NCBI RefSeq assembly: GCF_028623165.1
Contig: NZ_CP117768.1
Coordinates: 4,340,001-4,404,000, forward strand
DNA: 64,000 nucleotides
Source of the DNA: Nostoc sp. UHCC 0926
GTDB taxonomy: Bacteria; Cyanobacteriota; Cyanobacteriia; Cyanobacteriales; Nostocaceae
Direction of reading: 5' to 3'
Part shown: one piece after another, positions 8,833-17,594 of the stretch
Layout of the letters: every line of letters begins with the position of its first letter
How positions within the stretch are numbered: the first letter of the stretch is position 1
Translations under genes and position numbers: made by a program
The notes under the pieces: model-generated
What the model was told of the DNA's origin: nothing
The model's database searches: none
The model's input: only the letters and a program-made list of their open reading frames with translations

Positions 8833-9005
8833 TATAGCCAAGCCAGTGCGTTGGGTAGCCAACACTGAACACGAGTGCGTCACCCTTAGCAGAAGACGGG
8901 TTTCCCTTATCTGATGACTGGCGTCGGGCTTTACCGACTTAAAGCAACTGGCGGATGAATTCTATTCGCCAGGGCTGGGCATATTTTTACACTCATTGAG
9001 ATGCT
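8833..9005. repeat. Dispersed repeat, copy 1 (173 bp)
   Basis: Begins TATAGCCAAGCCAGTGCGTT and ends TTTTTACACTCATTGAGATGCT-like sequence; a second copy with the same ends and a different middle lies at 28870-29015. Both contain an AATTCTATTCGCCAGGGC-like block near the right end. The variable middle suggests that a short element sits inside a conserved frame. The surrounding gap 8387-9144 has no gene. Confidence 0.6.
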
Positions 9006-9144
9006 ACCAGGTCAAGTTCAAGACGAATGGTTTCATTATAGTATTCAAAATCACTATACTATCCAACCTGACTTGATAAATTGCTAATTACACAAACAAA
9101 TAAAATAAGGCATAGCAAACTTATACTAGCAGGTAGATTATCTG

Positions 9145-11079
9145 ATGACTATTCCAGAGTCAATTAAAAAATTTATCACATGGATACAAGGTTTTGACCA
9201 TCGGATTTTACGAAATGAAGATGATGTAAAAGAAAAGTTAATTTTGCCAATGTTTGACTATCTCTGCTATCCAAATAAATGTCATCGTGAATACCCTTTA
9301 AAAACATCTAAATCAGGAAAGTACGGCAAAAATCCAGAAATTGCTCATATTTATTATACAACAGATAATATTGAGCAACAAAATACAGATACCTCACTGA
9401 TTTTTATTGAAGCAATAGAACCGTATAAAAATAAATTCCATGACGCTATTGAGCAAGCTAAATTTTATAGTATTCATTTTAATCCACTATTTTTTATAGT
9501 TACTAACGGATATCAAATAAAGGTTTTTAAACGCCTACGTTACCATAAGGAAGAGTCGATATTTGATATAGATATAGATACGCTTAGAAATATTGATATT
9601 GCCTCAAACTTTTATAATCAACTCAATTTTGATTTGGTTAAAAATATCGATAAAAATACACCCAGTATTTTAACTTATACTAAATATAACTTAATAGAAA
9701 GATTTATCAGACGCTATCCAGATTTACAGGATGTTTTAGAACAATGTGATTTTGAGCCTTCTACTACGAGAGAAGGCTATCGCTTAATTGTTGTGAAAAC
9801 GAAAGTAGCGATCGCATGTAATTTACCCAAAGCATTTGGAGAGGGTAATTGTGAAATAGAGTTCAGCAGCATCATTTTAAGAGGTCTAAAAATTTACTTA
9901 AATCATCAAGATATTTTAGGTCAATTAATGGCTGGATTGCACACCCAGCCAGATTGGGGATGTCGTCGGTTTTTTAAACAGTTAGATAAAAATACTTTTG
10001 AGGTATATTTAGGTCAAACAACTCTAATCTTATCAGAGTTAGAAGCAGTAGATTTGTGTTTGTGTATTGATGGAGTTTGCCAAGAATATAAAAATTTAAT
10101 AATTGAATTTGAAAATACTTTAGAAACATGGAATTTTGAATTCGTAAAATTTTCCGAAACTCGCGGTTTTATCCTTTTTTCTGTAAAACAAGAATTATGG
10201 GAGTTAATGCAGCAGTTTGCTAATGAATTTGATTATACTAAAGGTAAGTCAGAATGGCATCTATTCCATAGAGAATATATATCAATTCGAGTCAGTCGAG
10301 GAATTCGCGATCATACATTTATATTACCCAAAATTGATAAAGATTTATATTTATTGCCTAATAATCAAATTAACATAATCTATGAGCTAAATGATGTTAA
10401 TTTACAATCTATTGAGACAGATAAATTAACCTTATTGCAGCAAGATATTGGAGTCCTGGGAACCTGGACAGCTAGATATACCAAACAGTGGTTATTAGAA
10501 AAATTTATTCCAAAAGTTATTAATTATTACTCAGGAAAGTCTCAACTATCTGAAGCTGAATTGTTAGCTAAAATAACAAATTACATAAGTGACCGGGCGC
10601 TTATTAAAGAAATTGATAATATCAAAGATTTAGTACCTTATCTTCGCGACATCCAATCTTGGCTACATATATATGTAGAAAATATTCCTGCTTCGCTCTT
10701 GAAACCATATTACCAAGCCTATACAAATTTGGTGCGTAATACTGATTCGTCTATAATAGGTATAGACTATATTATCGGAAATTTGTATAGGATTGAGTGG
10801 AAAAATACGCAAGAAGAAATTCATCACAATTCCACAGACTGGAAAAACTTAACTTTTAAACATGCTATGGATTGCTTAGATCAGCAAGTAGCAAGAATAA
10901 ATAATTGTGAATACGAGAATAGTTTCAAGGCAGATTTAATAACTCGGACATTTATTTGGATTATACAAAATGGGAAAATCTCTTTCTCGCAAGCTCAATT
11001 AAATACTGCTAAACACGCTTTGCTACCACTTTGGGAACAAAGTCGCTTTGAAATGCGCCATGTGTATCCTAATCGATAA
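9145..11079 (+). CDS. Large protein with degenerate HsdR-N-like PD-(D/E)xK domain
   Basis: The first 135 residues resemble the N-terminal nuclease domain of type I restriction R subunits: DDVKEKLILPMFDYLCYP, REYPL, then PE at 64-65, LIFIEA at 85-90, an EQAKFYS helix and PLFFIVTNGYQIKVFKR. In active enzymes the motifs are PD and ExK; here they read PE and Glu89-Ala90-Ile91, with no Lys. The remaining 500 residues match nothing I recognise, and no helicase motifs are present. The gene is AT-rich compared with its neighbours, which suggests horizontal acquisition. It is convergent with the Uma2 gene at 11082, with a two-base gap. A defence role is possible but unproven. Confidence 0.6.
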   Translation: MTIPESIKKFITWIQGFDHRILRNEDDVKEKLILPMFDYLCYPNKCHREYPLKTSKSGKYGKNPEIAHIYYTTDNIEQQNTDTSLIFIEAIEPYKNKFHDAIEQAKFYSIHFNPLFFIVTNGYQIKVFKRLRYHKEESIFDIDIDTLRNIDIASNFYNQLNFDLVKNIDKNTPSILTYTKYNLIERFIRRYPDLQDVLEQCDFEPSTTREGYRLIVVKTKVAIACNLPKAFGEGNCEIEFSSIILRGLKIYLNHQDILGQLMAGLHTQPDWGCRRFFKQLDKNTFEVYLGQTTLILSELEAVDLCLCIDGVCQEYKNLIIEFENTLETWNFEFVKFSETRGFILFSVKQELWELMQQFANEFDYTKGKSEWHLFHREYISIRVSRGIRDHTFILPKIDKDLYLLPNNQINIIYELNDVNLQSIETDKLTLLQQDIGVLGTWTARYTKQWLLEKFIPKVINYYSGKSQLSEAELLAKITNYISDRALIKEIDNIKDLVPYLRDIQSWLHIYVENIPASLLKPYYQAYTNLVRNTDSSIIGIDYIIGNLYRIEWKNTQEEIHHNSTDWKNLTFKHAMDCLDQQVARINNCEYENSFKADLITRTFIWIIQNGKISFSQAQLNTAKHALLPLWEQSRFEMRHVYPNR

Positions 11080-11081
11080 AA

Positions 11082-11669
11082 CTACATAATCTGCTGTAAA
11101 TGCAACACAAATCCAGGTAGGATATTTTCCCCTGATAAACTAGCAGGATTGTCTAATATCTCTACATCTTTACCTGGACGATAAATTTCTACTCGCTTAT
11201 TTTTCCGGTCAATTAACCAGCCTAATTGAGCGCCATTTTCGATATACTCCTGCATTTTATCCTGCAATTCTTTCAAGGAATCAGTACGAGAACGCAACTC
11301 TACTACAAAATCAGGACAAATTGGAGCAAATTTTTCTTGTTGTTCTGGGGTTAAAGCATTCCACCGCTCAATTTTCACCCAAGAAACATCAGGAGAACGT
11401 TCTGCACCATTAGGTAGCGTGAAGCCAGTTGAAGAATCAAAACCTTTGCCTAATTTAGTCTGTTTATTCCAAATTCCTAACTCAACAACCATATCAAAGT
11501 TACGGTTGCCAGTATCACTACCTGTAGGTGGCATAATTAATAATTCCCCTGATGCAGTACGCTCAAATCGATAATCGCGGTTTTGCTGACACATCTGGAA
11601 AAATTGATCATCAGTTAAGTCTATTTTCAATTTGAGTGTAGAAGGTAAAGTGGTTGTTGTGGCATCCAT
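11082..11669 (-). CDS. Uma2 family (DUF820) putative endonuclease
   Basis: The 195-aa protein shows the Uma2 pattern: YRFERTASGELLIMPPTGSD (about 33-52), ERSPDVSWV (about 90), ICPDFVVELRSRTDSL (about 117) and a QDKMQEYIENGAQLGWLID helix-strand end. The putative PD-(D/E)xK core is PD...E-L-R, with Arg where Lys is usual. These proteins are numerous in cyanobacteria and their substrates are unknown. A second member lies at 27210-27773. Start ATG 11669. Confidence 0.87.
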   Translation of the reverse strand: MDATTTTLPSTLKLKIDLTDDQFFQMCQQNRDYRFERTASGELLIMPPTGSDTGNRNFDMVVELGIWNKQTKLGKGFDSSTGFTLPNGAERSPDVSWVKIERWNALTPEQQEKFAPICPDFVVELRSRTDSLKELQDKMQEYIENGAQLGWLIDRKNKRVEIYRPGKDVEILDNPASLSGENILPGFVLHLQQIM

Positions 11670-12048
11670 AGGCTATTGTGAGCATCTTACTTTCTAGTTT
11701 AGTGGTATGTGGGGTGCGATCGCATGATGAGATGATGGCGATCGCACATCACACAACTTGCAACAAAACGTGAGGTACGAACAAACAGAGGCGTAGTATA
11801 AGTGATGGAATTACATAAATAATTATTGGCAAAAAGTCAATTTCCAGATATATAGCAATCCTAAATCATTTATGAGAAAACACCATGGCGATCGCAAGTT
11901 TTGGTTGTAGAATTAACATCAAACCTACAAACATTCTGCATCTAATCAAAACATGACTTTTTGCAGGAGCGATCGCAATGGAAATAACTTCCAGTAAAAT
12001 GTTACAAATTCTCTATAACTTCATACTTGAGAAGGTAGAAAAATCTAG
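11670..12048. other. Gene-free interval with HIP1 sites
   Basis: Between the Uma2 gene and the NTF2-like gene there are several GCGATCGC octamers. A segment at 11853-11873, TAGCAATCCTAAATCATTTA, is matched in reverse at 38874-38896, so it is probably the end of a dispersed repeat. No coding frame is supported. Confidence 0.5.
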
Positions 12049-12504
12049 ATGCTTTGGTTATCTCGATCGCTAGTGTTAGGAACTATATTTGTTAGCTTAA
12101 CTTTTAGCACACCTTTATTTGCCAGTCAGTCCATGAACCAAGAAGATATCCAGATATTAATAGAAAAAGCTAAAGATGCATGGGTTGCTCAAGATGTCGA
12201 GGCTCTTGCACAATTGTTTACGGTTGATGGGGAACTAATCGTGCCTGGTCAATGCTGGCGGGGGCAAGAAAGAATTCGAGAAGAAGTTACCCATTTTAAA
12301 CAACAATATTCAAATGTCAAAATAGACATCCAGCGGATTCTCGTTGGAGCAAATCAGGCAGCAGTAGAATGGTACTACGAAGATACGGAAAAGGCGACAG
12401 GTCGTCGTAATAAAGCTGATGACGTAATTGTCGTAAATTTCAGGGATGGTAAAATTAGTCGTTGGCGTGAATATTTTGACACACAAACGCCAGCTAACAG
12501 ATAG
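12049..12504 (+). CDS. Secreted NTF2-like (SnoaL-type) domain protein
   Basis: The 151-aa protein opens with a signal peptide (LWLSRSLVLGTIFVSLTF, then FAS before the likely cut near residue 27). The rest is one cone-shaped NTF2-like domain: IQILIEKAKDAWVAQDVEAL, LFTVDGELIVPG, CWRGQERIREEV, VEWYYEDTEK and DVIVVNFRDGKISRWREYFD. Such domains bind small hydrophobic ligands or act as isomerases or hydrolases; no catalytic residue can be assigned. It is not adjacent to any pathway gene. Start ATG 12049. Confidence 0.82.
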   Translation: MLWLSRSLVLGTIFVSLTFSTPLFASQSMNQEDIQILIEKAKDAWVAQDVEALAQLFTVDGELIVPGQCWRGQERIREEVTHFKQQYSNVKIDIQRILVGANQAAVEWYYEDTEKATGRRNKADDVIVVNFRDGKISRWREYFDTQTPANR

Positions 12505-12608
12505 TTGCACTAGCCGTGATAGTCCAATGTCCTTAGTTCAAAATGAATTAAGAAAATTGGAGTGTCATAATTAAGTTGTAATGTAAAAAACATAAGACGT
12601 TTACCACC

Positions 12609-12794
12609 TCAGACCGCTCTGATGAAGAATTTAACCTTCCCTTGGTGATAATAAAGTGGAGGAAGCGACAAAAACTCCACACCGTCCATGCCTTTGATTA
12701 ATTTACACTGTTCAAACATCTGCGGTCGCTCTCCTTCGATGTCTAATAATGGGTCACAGCGGCATAACACCCATACAGTGTTGTTTGTTTTCAT
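12609..12794 (-). CDS. Small hypothetical protein (61 aa)
   Basis: The frame encodes MKTNNTVWVLCRCDPLLDIE followed by a Gln-Met-Phe-Glu-Gln segment and ends in FLSLPPLYYHQGKVKFFIRA-Val. Composition looks protein-like, with well placed hydrophobic and aromatic residues, and I have an impression of similar small proteins in Nostoc. There is no clear Shine-Dalgarno sequence. No function can be proposed. Confidence 0.4.
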   Translation of the reverse strand: MKTNNTVWVLCRCDPLLDIEGERPQMFEQCKLIKGMDGVEFLSLPPLYYHQGKVKFFIRAV

Positions 12795-13347
12795 TGACTA
12801 GAATACCTAACAGTTGGGTGAAAAACCCTCCCTCTAGGATAGAAATACTACCTAGTCAACAGAGAGAGCTATATTGGTTACACAAGCCTGTCTAAAGTAA
12901 GATTTTAATTCTTTATACTTTCTTTAGCTGCTCATTTGACGTCGTTGGGACTATGCTTGGTTAAACTGCTTTTGTTGTAGTGTTAATTAGTTGTAATCAC
13001 TTGAAGATTGCATATCCCACTGTAATTCCGCTAGTAACAGTAAAACTAAGATTTCCAGCAAATGAACAAACCCTATCAGAACAAATGTGCGTGAACGCAT
13101 TCTTAACCCGCTGCAAAGGTAGCCAATGGAATCGCTTGCTTTCAACAACGATCGCAGGACAAAGATACCAAAGAAGCCGTTATAAGTTTCTTTTGCTTAA
13201 GCGTGGCGCGTATGGCAACTCAAACAAAAACTACAAGCCGAACATCCTAAGTATTATGGCTTCATTGGTTCAACAGTGGTGCAAAGGCAAACAGAACTTT
13301 CCAAGACAGATTTGAGATTGAACAGTTTCAAATTTGAAATTACTGAT
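12795..13347. other. Degenerate interval before the 63-bp repeats
   Basis: Frames here are short and broken. One stretch at 13229-13320 reads CAAGCCGAACATCCTAAGTA and onward as AEHPKYYGFIGSTVVQRQ; a second version lies at 13795-13840, after the repeats, as HPKYCGFFGAIVAIA. The repeated block therefore flanks the 63-bp array and suggests a decayed duplication. I cannot name the parent gene. Confidence 0.4.
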
Positions 13348-13641
13348 ATGAGTCAGCAAACAGGTGAATTAAGAAAGCAATATGCCTTTTTTCTTGCCCA
13401 AAACACCAACATGAGTGCGCGATCTACCGAAATGAGAAAGCAATATGCCTTTTTGCTTGCTAAATCTACTGAAATCAGAAAGCAATCAGACATTTTGAGA
13501 AAGCAATATGCCTTTTTGCTTGCTGAATCTACCGAAATCAGAAAGCAATCAGACATTTTGAGAAAGCAATATGCCTTTTTGCTTGCTAAATCTACCGAAA
13601 TCAGAAAGCAATCAGGCATTTTGAGAAAGCATTTAGTTTAA
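13348..13641 (+). CDS. Repeat-built ORF with 21-residue units
   Basis: From the ATG at 13348 the frame reads MSQQTGELRKQYAFFLAQN and then three near-identical 21-residue units of the form RKQYAFLLAKSTEIRKQSDI plus Leu. The units match the 63-bp DNA repeats. An in-frame GTG at 13276 would lengthen it by 24 residues. The opposite strand is also open across the array, so coding status is uncertain. If translated, it would be a basic, helical, coiled-coil-like protein. No homologue is recognised. Confidence 0.35.
   Translation: MSQQTGELRKQYAFFLAQNTNMSARSTEMRKQYAFLLAKSTEIRKQSDILRKQYAFLLAESTEIRKQSDILRKQYAFLLAKSTEIRKQSGILRKHLV
13434..13622 (+). repeat. Three tandem 63-bp repeats
   Basis: Units run 13434-13496, 13497-13559 and 13560-13622, each starting GAGAAAGCAATATGCCTTTT, with only a few substitutions. 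Partial diverged units lie before (from about 13373) and after the array. Unit length is a multiple of three and keeps the frame. Each unit contains the half-repeat AGAAAGCAAT twice, which suggests growth from a shorter unit. Confidence 0.9.
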
Positions 13642-13940
13642 ATGCTTTCTCATTTAAGTATTTTGCTTATTGAATTCGACTTTATTTATTTTTTCGATGA
13701 AATAACTAGTTATGGTGATCGGTTTGACGACAAGTCCAGAGTTTCGGAGTCTTCCGCTTTGCGTCTACGTCAAGCATTATGCTTCAATACTGCAAGCTAG
13801 CATCCTAAGTATTGTGGCTTCTTTGGTGCAATAGTGGCGATCGCCAAAAATGTGGCAATTAAAAGCAAGCTACGGGTTGGCAATGAAGCCAGAGATAAAA
13901 AAGATATGGGTAACGACAAAGGCTGAAGCCTGGGTGGAAA

Positions 13941-14036
13941 TTACAGCAGAATTCAAGTATTAGAACCACATTTGTCGTAGGGGCGCAAGGCCTTGCGCCC
14001 CTACCGCGTGGTCTATTTACCTGAAAATAGCTGTAA
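13941..14036 (+). repeat. MITE-1 copy A (96 bp)
   Basis: A 96-bp element bounded by TTACAGC and GCTGTAA. The ends form an imperfect inverted repeat of about 22 bp (TTACAGCAGAATTCAAGTA against TTACAGCTATTTTCAGGTA). The centre is the perfect palindrome GTAGGGGCGCAAGG/CCTTGCGCCCCTAC. Other copies are at 17242 (interrupted), 18491 and 49559 (reverse, truncated). The rest of 13642-14440 also holds a Nostoc-type repeat at about 14108-14160 rich in GCAGAGGCGCAGAGG, and no gene. Confidence 0.85.
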
Positions 14037-14440
14037 GTGCAACCTCACTTATAGTCCAATACGCTTGGGTTAAGGCTAAAACTCTTTATCAAAGTCAACT
14101 TTTTTAACGTAGACGCAAAGCGGCTTCCCGCAGGGTAGCGCAGAGGCGCAGAGGAAACAGAGAGAAGAGAAAAAATACTTAACTGAACTGTATTGACTTA
14201 TAGTCCGTCTGCTGGCATTTGACCTGACAATGTGGTTAAAGTCACCCATTTAGGTGAAGACATACAGACATTTAATACCTATTATGAAGTAAGATTAAGC
14301 AACTATGAAGCTAATTATGCGTCTAGTTGTTAGTTCACTAATTAAAGATTTAATCCAAAAATTTTAACAACTCCACCTTCCTGCACTTGTCCTTTAATTA
14401 CAGGCTACTCCCATAAAGTAAGATTTATAGGCTTCTAGAT

Positions 14441-15904
14441 ATGGCTACGCACATAGAAATTCCTGATTTTGGCAAAGTTAAGTATCCATTCCGCTGGCTG
14501 ATGGGGGTGATAGCAGGGGGTGCCTTGGTTGTTGGGATCACAACCTACAGCCTGGTAAATCAAGGGACAAAAGAAGACATTGCTCAATTAACTGTGCCAG
14601 TGGCAGCGAAAAACGTCACCTTGAGGATTACAGCTAGTGGTAAAATCGTGCCAGTTCAGAGCGTAAATATTAGTCCGAAGAACCCTGGAGTGCTATCGCA
14701 ATTATATGTACAACAAGGCGATCGCATTCAACAAGGGCAAATTCTCGCCCGCATGGATAGTGCCAGCATTGAAGCCCAAAGGAGCCAGTACCGGGCTAAC
14801 TTAGCCCAAAGTCAAGCACAACTAGCCGAAGCCGTTGCTGGTAGTCGTCCTCAAGAAATCGCTCAAGCAAAGGCGCGGTTAGCACAAGCACAAGCCCAGC
14901 TAGCCGCAGCTAGGGCTGGTAATCGTCCCCAAGAGATTGCTCAATCTCAATCCCAAGTGGATGCGGCCCAAGCAAAGGCGAATTACACCACTGGACAGGT
15001 AAAGCGTTATCAATACTTATACGAGCAGGGAGCAGAGAATAAACAATTACTCGATCAAGCCATCAGTGAAGACAAAAGTGCTAAAGCCAGTCTAGAAGAA
15101 GCTAAAAAACGATTCTCGTTAGTCCAAACTGGCACTCGAACTGAGGAAATCGACCAACGTCAAGCAGCTGTTACTGAAGCACGGGCAGCATTAGTACTGT
15201 TGCAAGATGGCACCCGTCCTGAGGAAGTTGTCCAGCGTCAAGCAGCTGTTGCAGCTGCTGAGGCTCAATTGAAGGGTGTGCAAGTGCAGTTGGAAGATAC
15301 AATTATTCGCGCTCCTCTTTCGGGAATTGTGACGCAAAAGTATTCCGATCCAGGTGCGTTTGTCACACCCACAACTTCTGCTTCTACTAGTGCGTCGGCA
15401 ACTTCCAGTTCAATTGTCGCCGTAGCACGCGGTTTAGAAGTATTAGCTCAAGTTCCCGAAGCCGATCTTGGCAGAATTAAACAGGGACAGCAGGTGGAAA
15501 TTGTCGCCGATGCTTATCCCGATCAAGTTTTTAAAGGTCATGTGCGCCTGATTGCTCCAGAAGCAGTGATAGAACAAGGTGTGACATCCTTCCAGGTGCG
15601 GGTTGCTCTCGATACTGGCACAGATAAACTGCGTTCTGGCTTAAATGTGGATCTGACTTTTGTGGGCGATCGCGTTAATAATGCCTTGGTATTACCAACA
15701 GTGTCAATCGTCACCGAAAAGGGTAAAACTGGTGTACTTATACCAGATGCAAAGAATAAACCCCAGTTTCGCGAAATTACAGTTGGGGCACAAATCCAAG
15801 ACCAAACTCAGATTTTAGAGGGAGTTAAAGAAGGCGATCGCATTTTTGTCAACCCACCCAAAGACTACAAAATCGAAAAGGCCAAGGAAAAAAATAATAA
15901 ATAA
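14441..15904 (+). CDS. HlyD/MacA-type periplasmic adaptor of an efflux system
   Basis: The 487-aa protein has one N-terminal membrane anchor (about 20-40; WLMGVIAGGALVVGITTYSL), a lipoyl/barrel half (VNISPKNPGVLSQLYVQQGD), a long helical hairpin (about 110-285) and the second barrel half beginning IIRAPLSGIVTQKYSDPGAF. The hairpin contains repeated blocks of the form GNRPQEIAQ, GTRTEEIDQRQAAV and GTRPEEVVQRQAAV, which point to internal duplication. Such adaptors link an inner-membrane transporter to an outer-membrane TolC-like channel. It is followed after 96 bases by the MacB-type permease, so the two form an export unit. Confidence 0.9.
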   Translation: MATHIEIPDFGKVKYPFRWLMGVIAGGALVVGITTYSLVNQGTKEDIAQLTVPVAAKNVTLRITASGKIVPVQSVNISPKNPGVLSQLYVQQGDRIQQGQILARMDSASIEAQRSQYRANLAQSQAQLAEAVAGSRPQEIAQAKARLAQAQAQLAAARAGNRPQEIAQSQSQVDAAQAKANYTTGQVKRYQYLYEQGAENKQLLDQAISEDKSAKASLEEAKKRFSLVQTGTRTEEIDQRQAAVTEARAALVLLQDGTRPEEVVQRQAAVAAAEAQLKGVQVQLEDTIIRAPLSGIVTQKYSDPGAFVTPTTSASTSASATSSSIVAVARGLEVLAQVPEADLGRIKQGQQVEIVADAYPDQVFKGHVRLIAPEAVIEQGVTSFQVRVALDTGTDKLRSGLNVDLTFVGDRVNNALVLPTVSIVTEKGKTGVLIPDAKNKPQFREITVGAQIQDQTQILEGVKEGDRIFVNPPKDYKIEKAKEKNNK

Positions 15905-16000
15905 TTTTCTTAGCAAGAATATATTGTTTCAACAGGTTAACGCATAGAAAACCTCTGATTACAAGATTTTTGAAATTTTAATTACGAATTACGAATTAGT

Positions 16001-17218
16001 ATGAACCCCTTAGAAAGCCTTAAGATGGCGGGTAAAACCCTGCTGTCCAATAAGCTGCGTAGCGCCCTCACCATGCTGGGTATAGTTATTGGCAACGCCT
16101 CAGTGATTGCCATGATTGGCATTGGCGAAGGTGGGCAAAAGTACGTTAATAAACAGCTGGAGTCATTAGGGCCAAATGTGCTGTTTATCCTGCCAGGTAA
16201 TCGAGAAACTCAGCGGATCTCCTTTGAAGTGCCAAAAACTCTGGTGTTGCAAGATGCCGAAGCGATCGCCTCTCAAGTACCAACTGTAGTAGGAGTTGCT
16301 CCCGAATTAAACACAAGACAGGTAATTACATACCGCAACAGAAACACTGATGTCAACATTATTGGCACAACTCCCAGCTTTCTATCAGTGCGGGATTTTG
16401 AAACTGCTAAAGGCAGGTTTTTTAGCGAGGTAGACATCAAGCGAAGTAACCAAGTCGTTGTGCTAGGTGGAGACTTGGCAGAAAAACTATTCGGTAATAG
16501 TAACGCTATCGGTCAGCAATTGCGAGTTGGAAATACCAGCTTTCAAGTGATTGGGACGTTAATAGCCAAAGGTTCCAGCGTCGGAGCAGATTATGATAAT
16601 GCTGCGGTAATACCAATTACAACCTCAGCAAACCGACTTGTGGGCAAGAATTCTCCCTTTGGTATTGCTTTAGATTATCTCGTCGCTGCGGCTCGTGATT
16701 CAGATAGCGTGGATGCAGCAGAATTTCAAATTACTAATTTGCTGCGTCTCCGGCACAAAATTAATGGTGAAGATGACTTTACTCTTCGCTCTCAAAAAGA
16801 TGCTTTGCAAACTGTCGGTCAAATCACAGGTGCATTGACAATTATGTTAGCAGCGATCGCAAGTATATCGCTGTTTGTCGGCGGCATTGGCATCATGAAT
16901 ATTATGCTTGTCTCCGTCACCGAACGCACCCAAGAAATCGGATTGAGGAAAGCGATCGGTGCAACTGAGCAAGATATTTTGCTACAGTTCATCATTGAGG
17001 CTGTAATAGTTTCAGCAGCTGGCGGTCTAGTTGGGACTGCGGTTGGCGTCAGTGGTATTCTATTAGTGGGAGCCTTGACTCCCTTAGAAGCAGCACTTTC
17101 TCCAACAGCGATTATTATGGCAGTTGGTGTTTCTGGTGGTATTGGTTTATTCTTTGGCGTTGTTCCCGCGCGTCGCGCTGCTAAACTCGACCCGATTGTG
17201 GCGTTAAGAAGTGCTTAG
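16001..17218 (+). CDS. MacB-type ABC transporter permease
   Basis: The 405-aa protein has the MacB layout: first membrane helix (about 18-40; LTMLGIVIGNASVIAMIGIG), a periplasmic MacB-PCD domain (about 45-255) and three C-terminal FtsX-type helices (about 285-395), including GGIGIMNIMLVSVTERTQEI and RKAIGATEQDILLQFIIEA. In this arrangement the ATPase is a separate protein. None follows: the next 370 bases are repeats, then a minus-strand gene. The partner ATPase must be unlinked. Start ATG 16001. Confidence 0.9.
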   Translation: MNPLESLKMAGKTLLSNKLRSALTMLGIVIGNASVIAMIGIGEGGQKYVNKQLESLGPNVLFILPGNRETQRISFEVPKTLVLQDAEAIASQVPTVVGVAPELNTRQVITYRNRNTDVNIIGTTPSFLSVRDFETAKGRFFSEVDIKRSNQVVVLGGDLAEKLFGNSNAIGQQLRVGNTSFQVIGTLIAKGSSVGADYDNAAVIPITTSANRLVGKNSPFGIALDYLVAAARDSDSVDAAEFQITNLLRLRHKINGEDDFTLRSQKDALQTVGQITGALTIMLAAIASISLFVGGIGIMNIMLVSVTERTQEIGLRKAIGATEQDILLQFIIEAVIVSAAGGLVGTAVGVSGILLVGALTPLEAALSPTAIIMAVGVSGGIGLFFGVVPARRAAKLDPIVALRSA

Positions 17219-17241
17219 TGATCGGGATTAGACATCTCCAG

Positions 17242-17486
17242 TTACAGCAGAATTCAAGTATTTGAACCACATCTGTCGTAGGGGCGCAAGGCCTTGCGCC
17301 CCTACCGCGTGGTCTATAGCGCTTCTCGTTTGTATGCAATACACTTTGACCTCACTTCCATTCCTCTCTCCTTTTAGGAGAGAGGCTTTGAATCTTACCC
17401 CCCAACGCTAGTAGGGAAGGGGTTGGGGGTTAGGTCTGTATTGGACTCAACCGAGAAGCGCTATATTTACCTGAAAATAGCTGTAA
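17242..17486 (+). repeat. MITE-1 copy B, interrupted by MITE-2
   Basis: Same ends as copy A (TTACAGC at 17242, GCTGTAA ending 17486). After removing the nested element and one TA, the length is exactly 96 bp, as in copies A and C. A scrap TAGACATCTCC at 17229-17239 next to the left end matches the end of the element at 43563. Confidence 0.9.
17317..17463 (+). repeat. MITE-2 copy nested in MITE-1
   Basis: The 147-bp element starts TAGCGCTTCTCG and ends CGAGAAGCGCTA, a perfect 12-bp terminal inverted repeat, flanked by TA on both sides (17315-17316 and 17464-17465). The interior holds the common block CCTCACTTCCATTCCTCTCT and a GGGGTTGGGGGTTAGGTCTG segment. A second copy in reverse orientation lies at 62067-62214. 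TA duplications fit mobilisation by an IS630/Tc1-mariner-type transposase, inferred only from the target. Confidence 0.85.
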
Positions 17487-17507
17487 GGATGCGTTACCTG
17501 AAACCCT

Positions 17508-17537
17508 TGTAGAAACGTTACATGTAACGTCTCTACA
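17508..17537. repeat. 30-bp near-perfect palindrome
   Basis: TGTAGAAACGTTACA faces TGTAACGTCTCTACA, with 14 of 15 positions pairing. Short palindromes of this kind (GTAGAGACG...CGTCTCTAC) are frequent in Nostoc intergenic DNA. It lies just downstream of the MITE-1 copy, in the same gap. Confidence 0.7.
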
Positions 17538-17594
17538 AAAGTTTTCACTCCTATGTCTAATGCGATCGCATTCCCCCATAACTAGCAACTTGGG

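Noticed and set aside
13353..13619. Minus-strand open frame over the 63-bp repeats
   Set aside because: It is open only because the repeat unit lacks stops; no start context or family supports it.
13434..13622. CRISPR array
   Set aside because: Units are contiguous with no unique spacers and the repeat is 63 bp.
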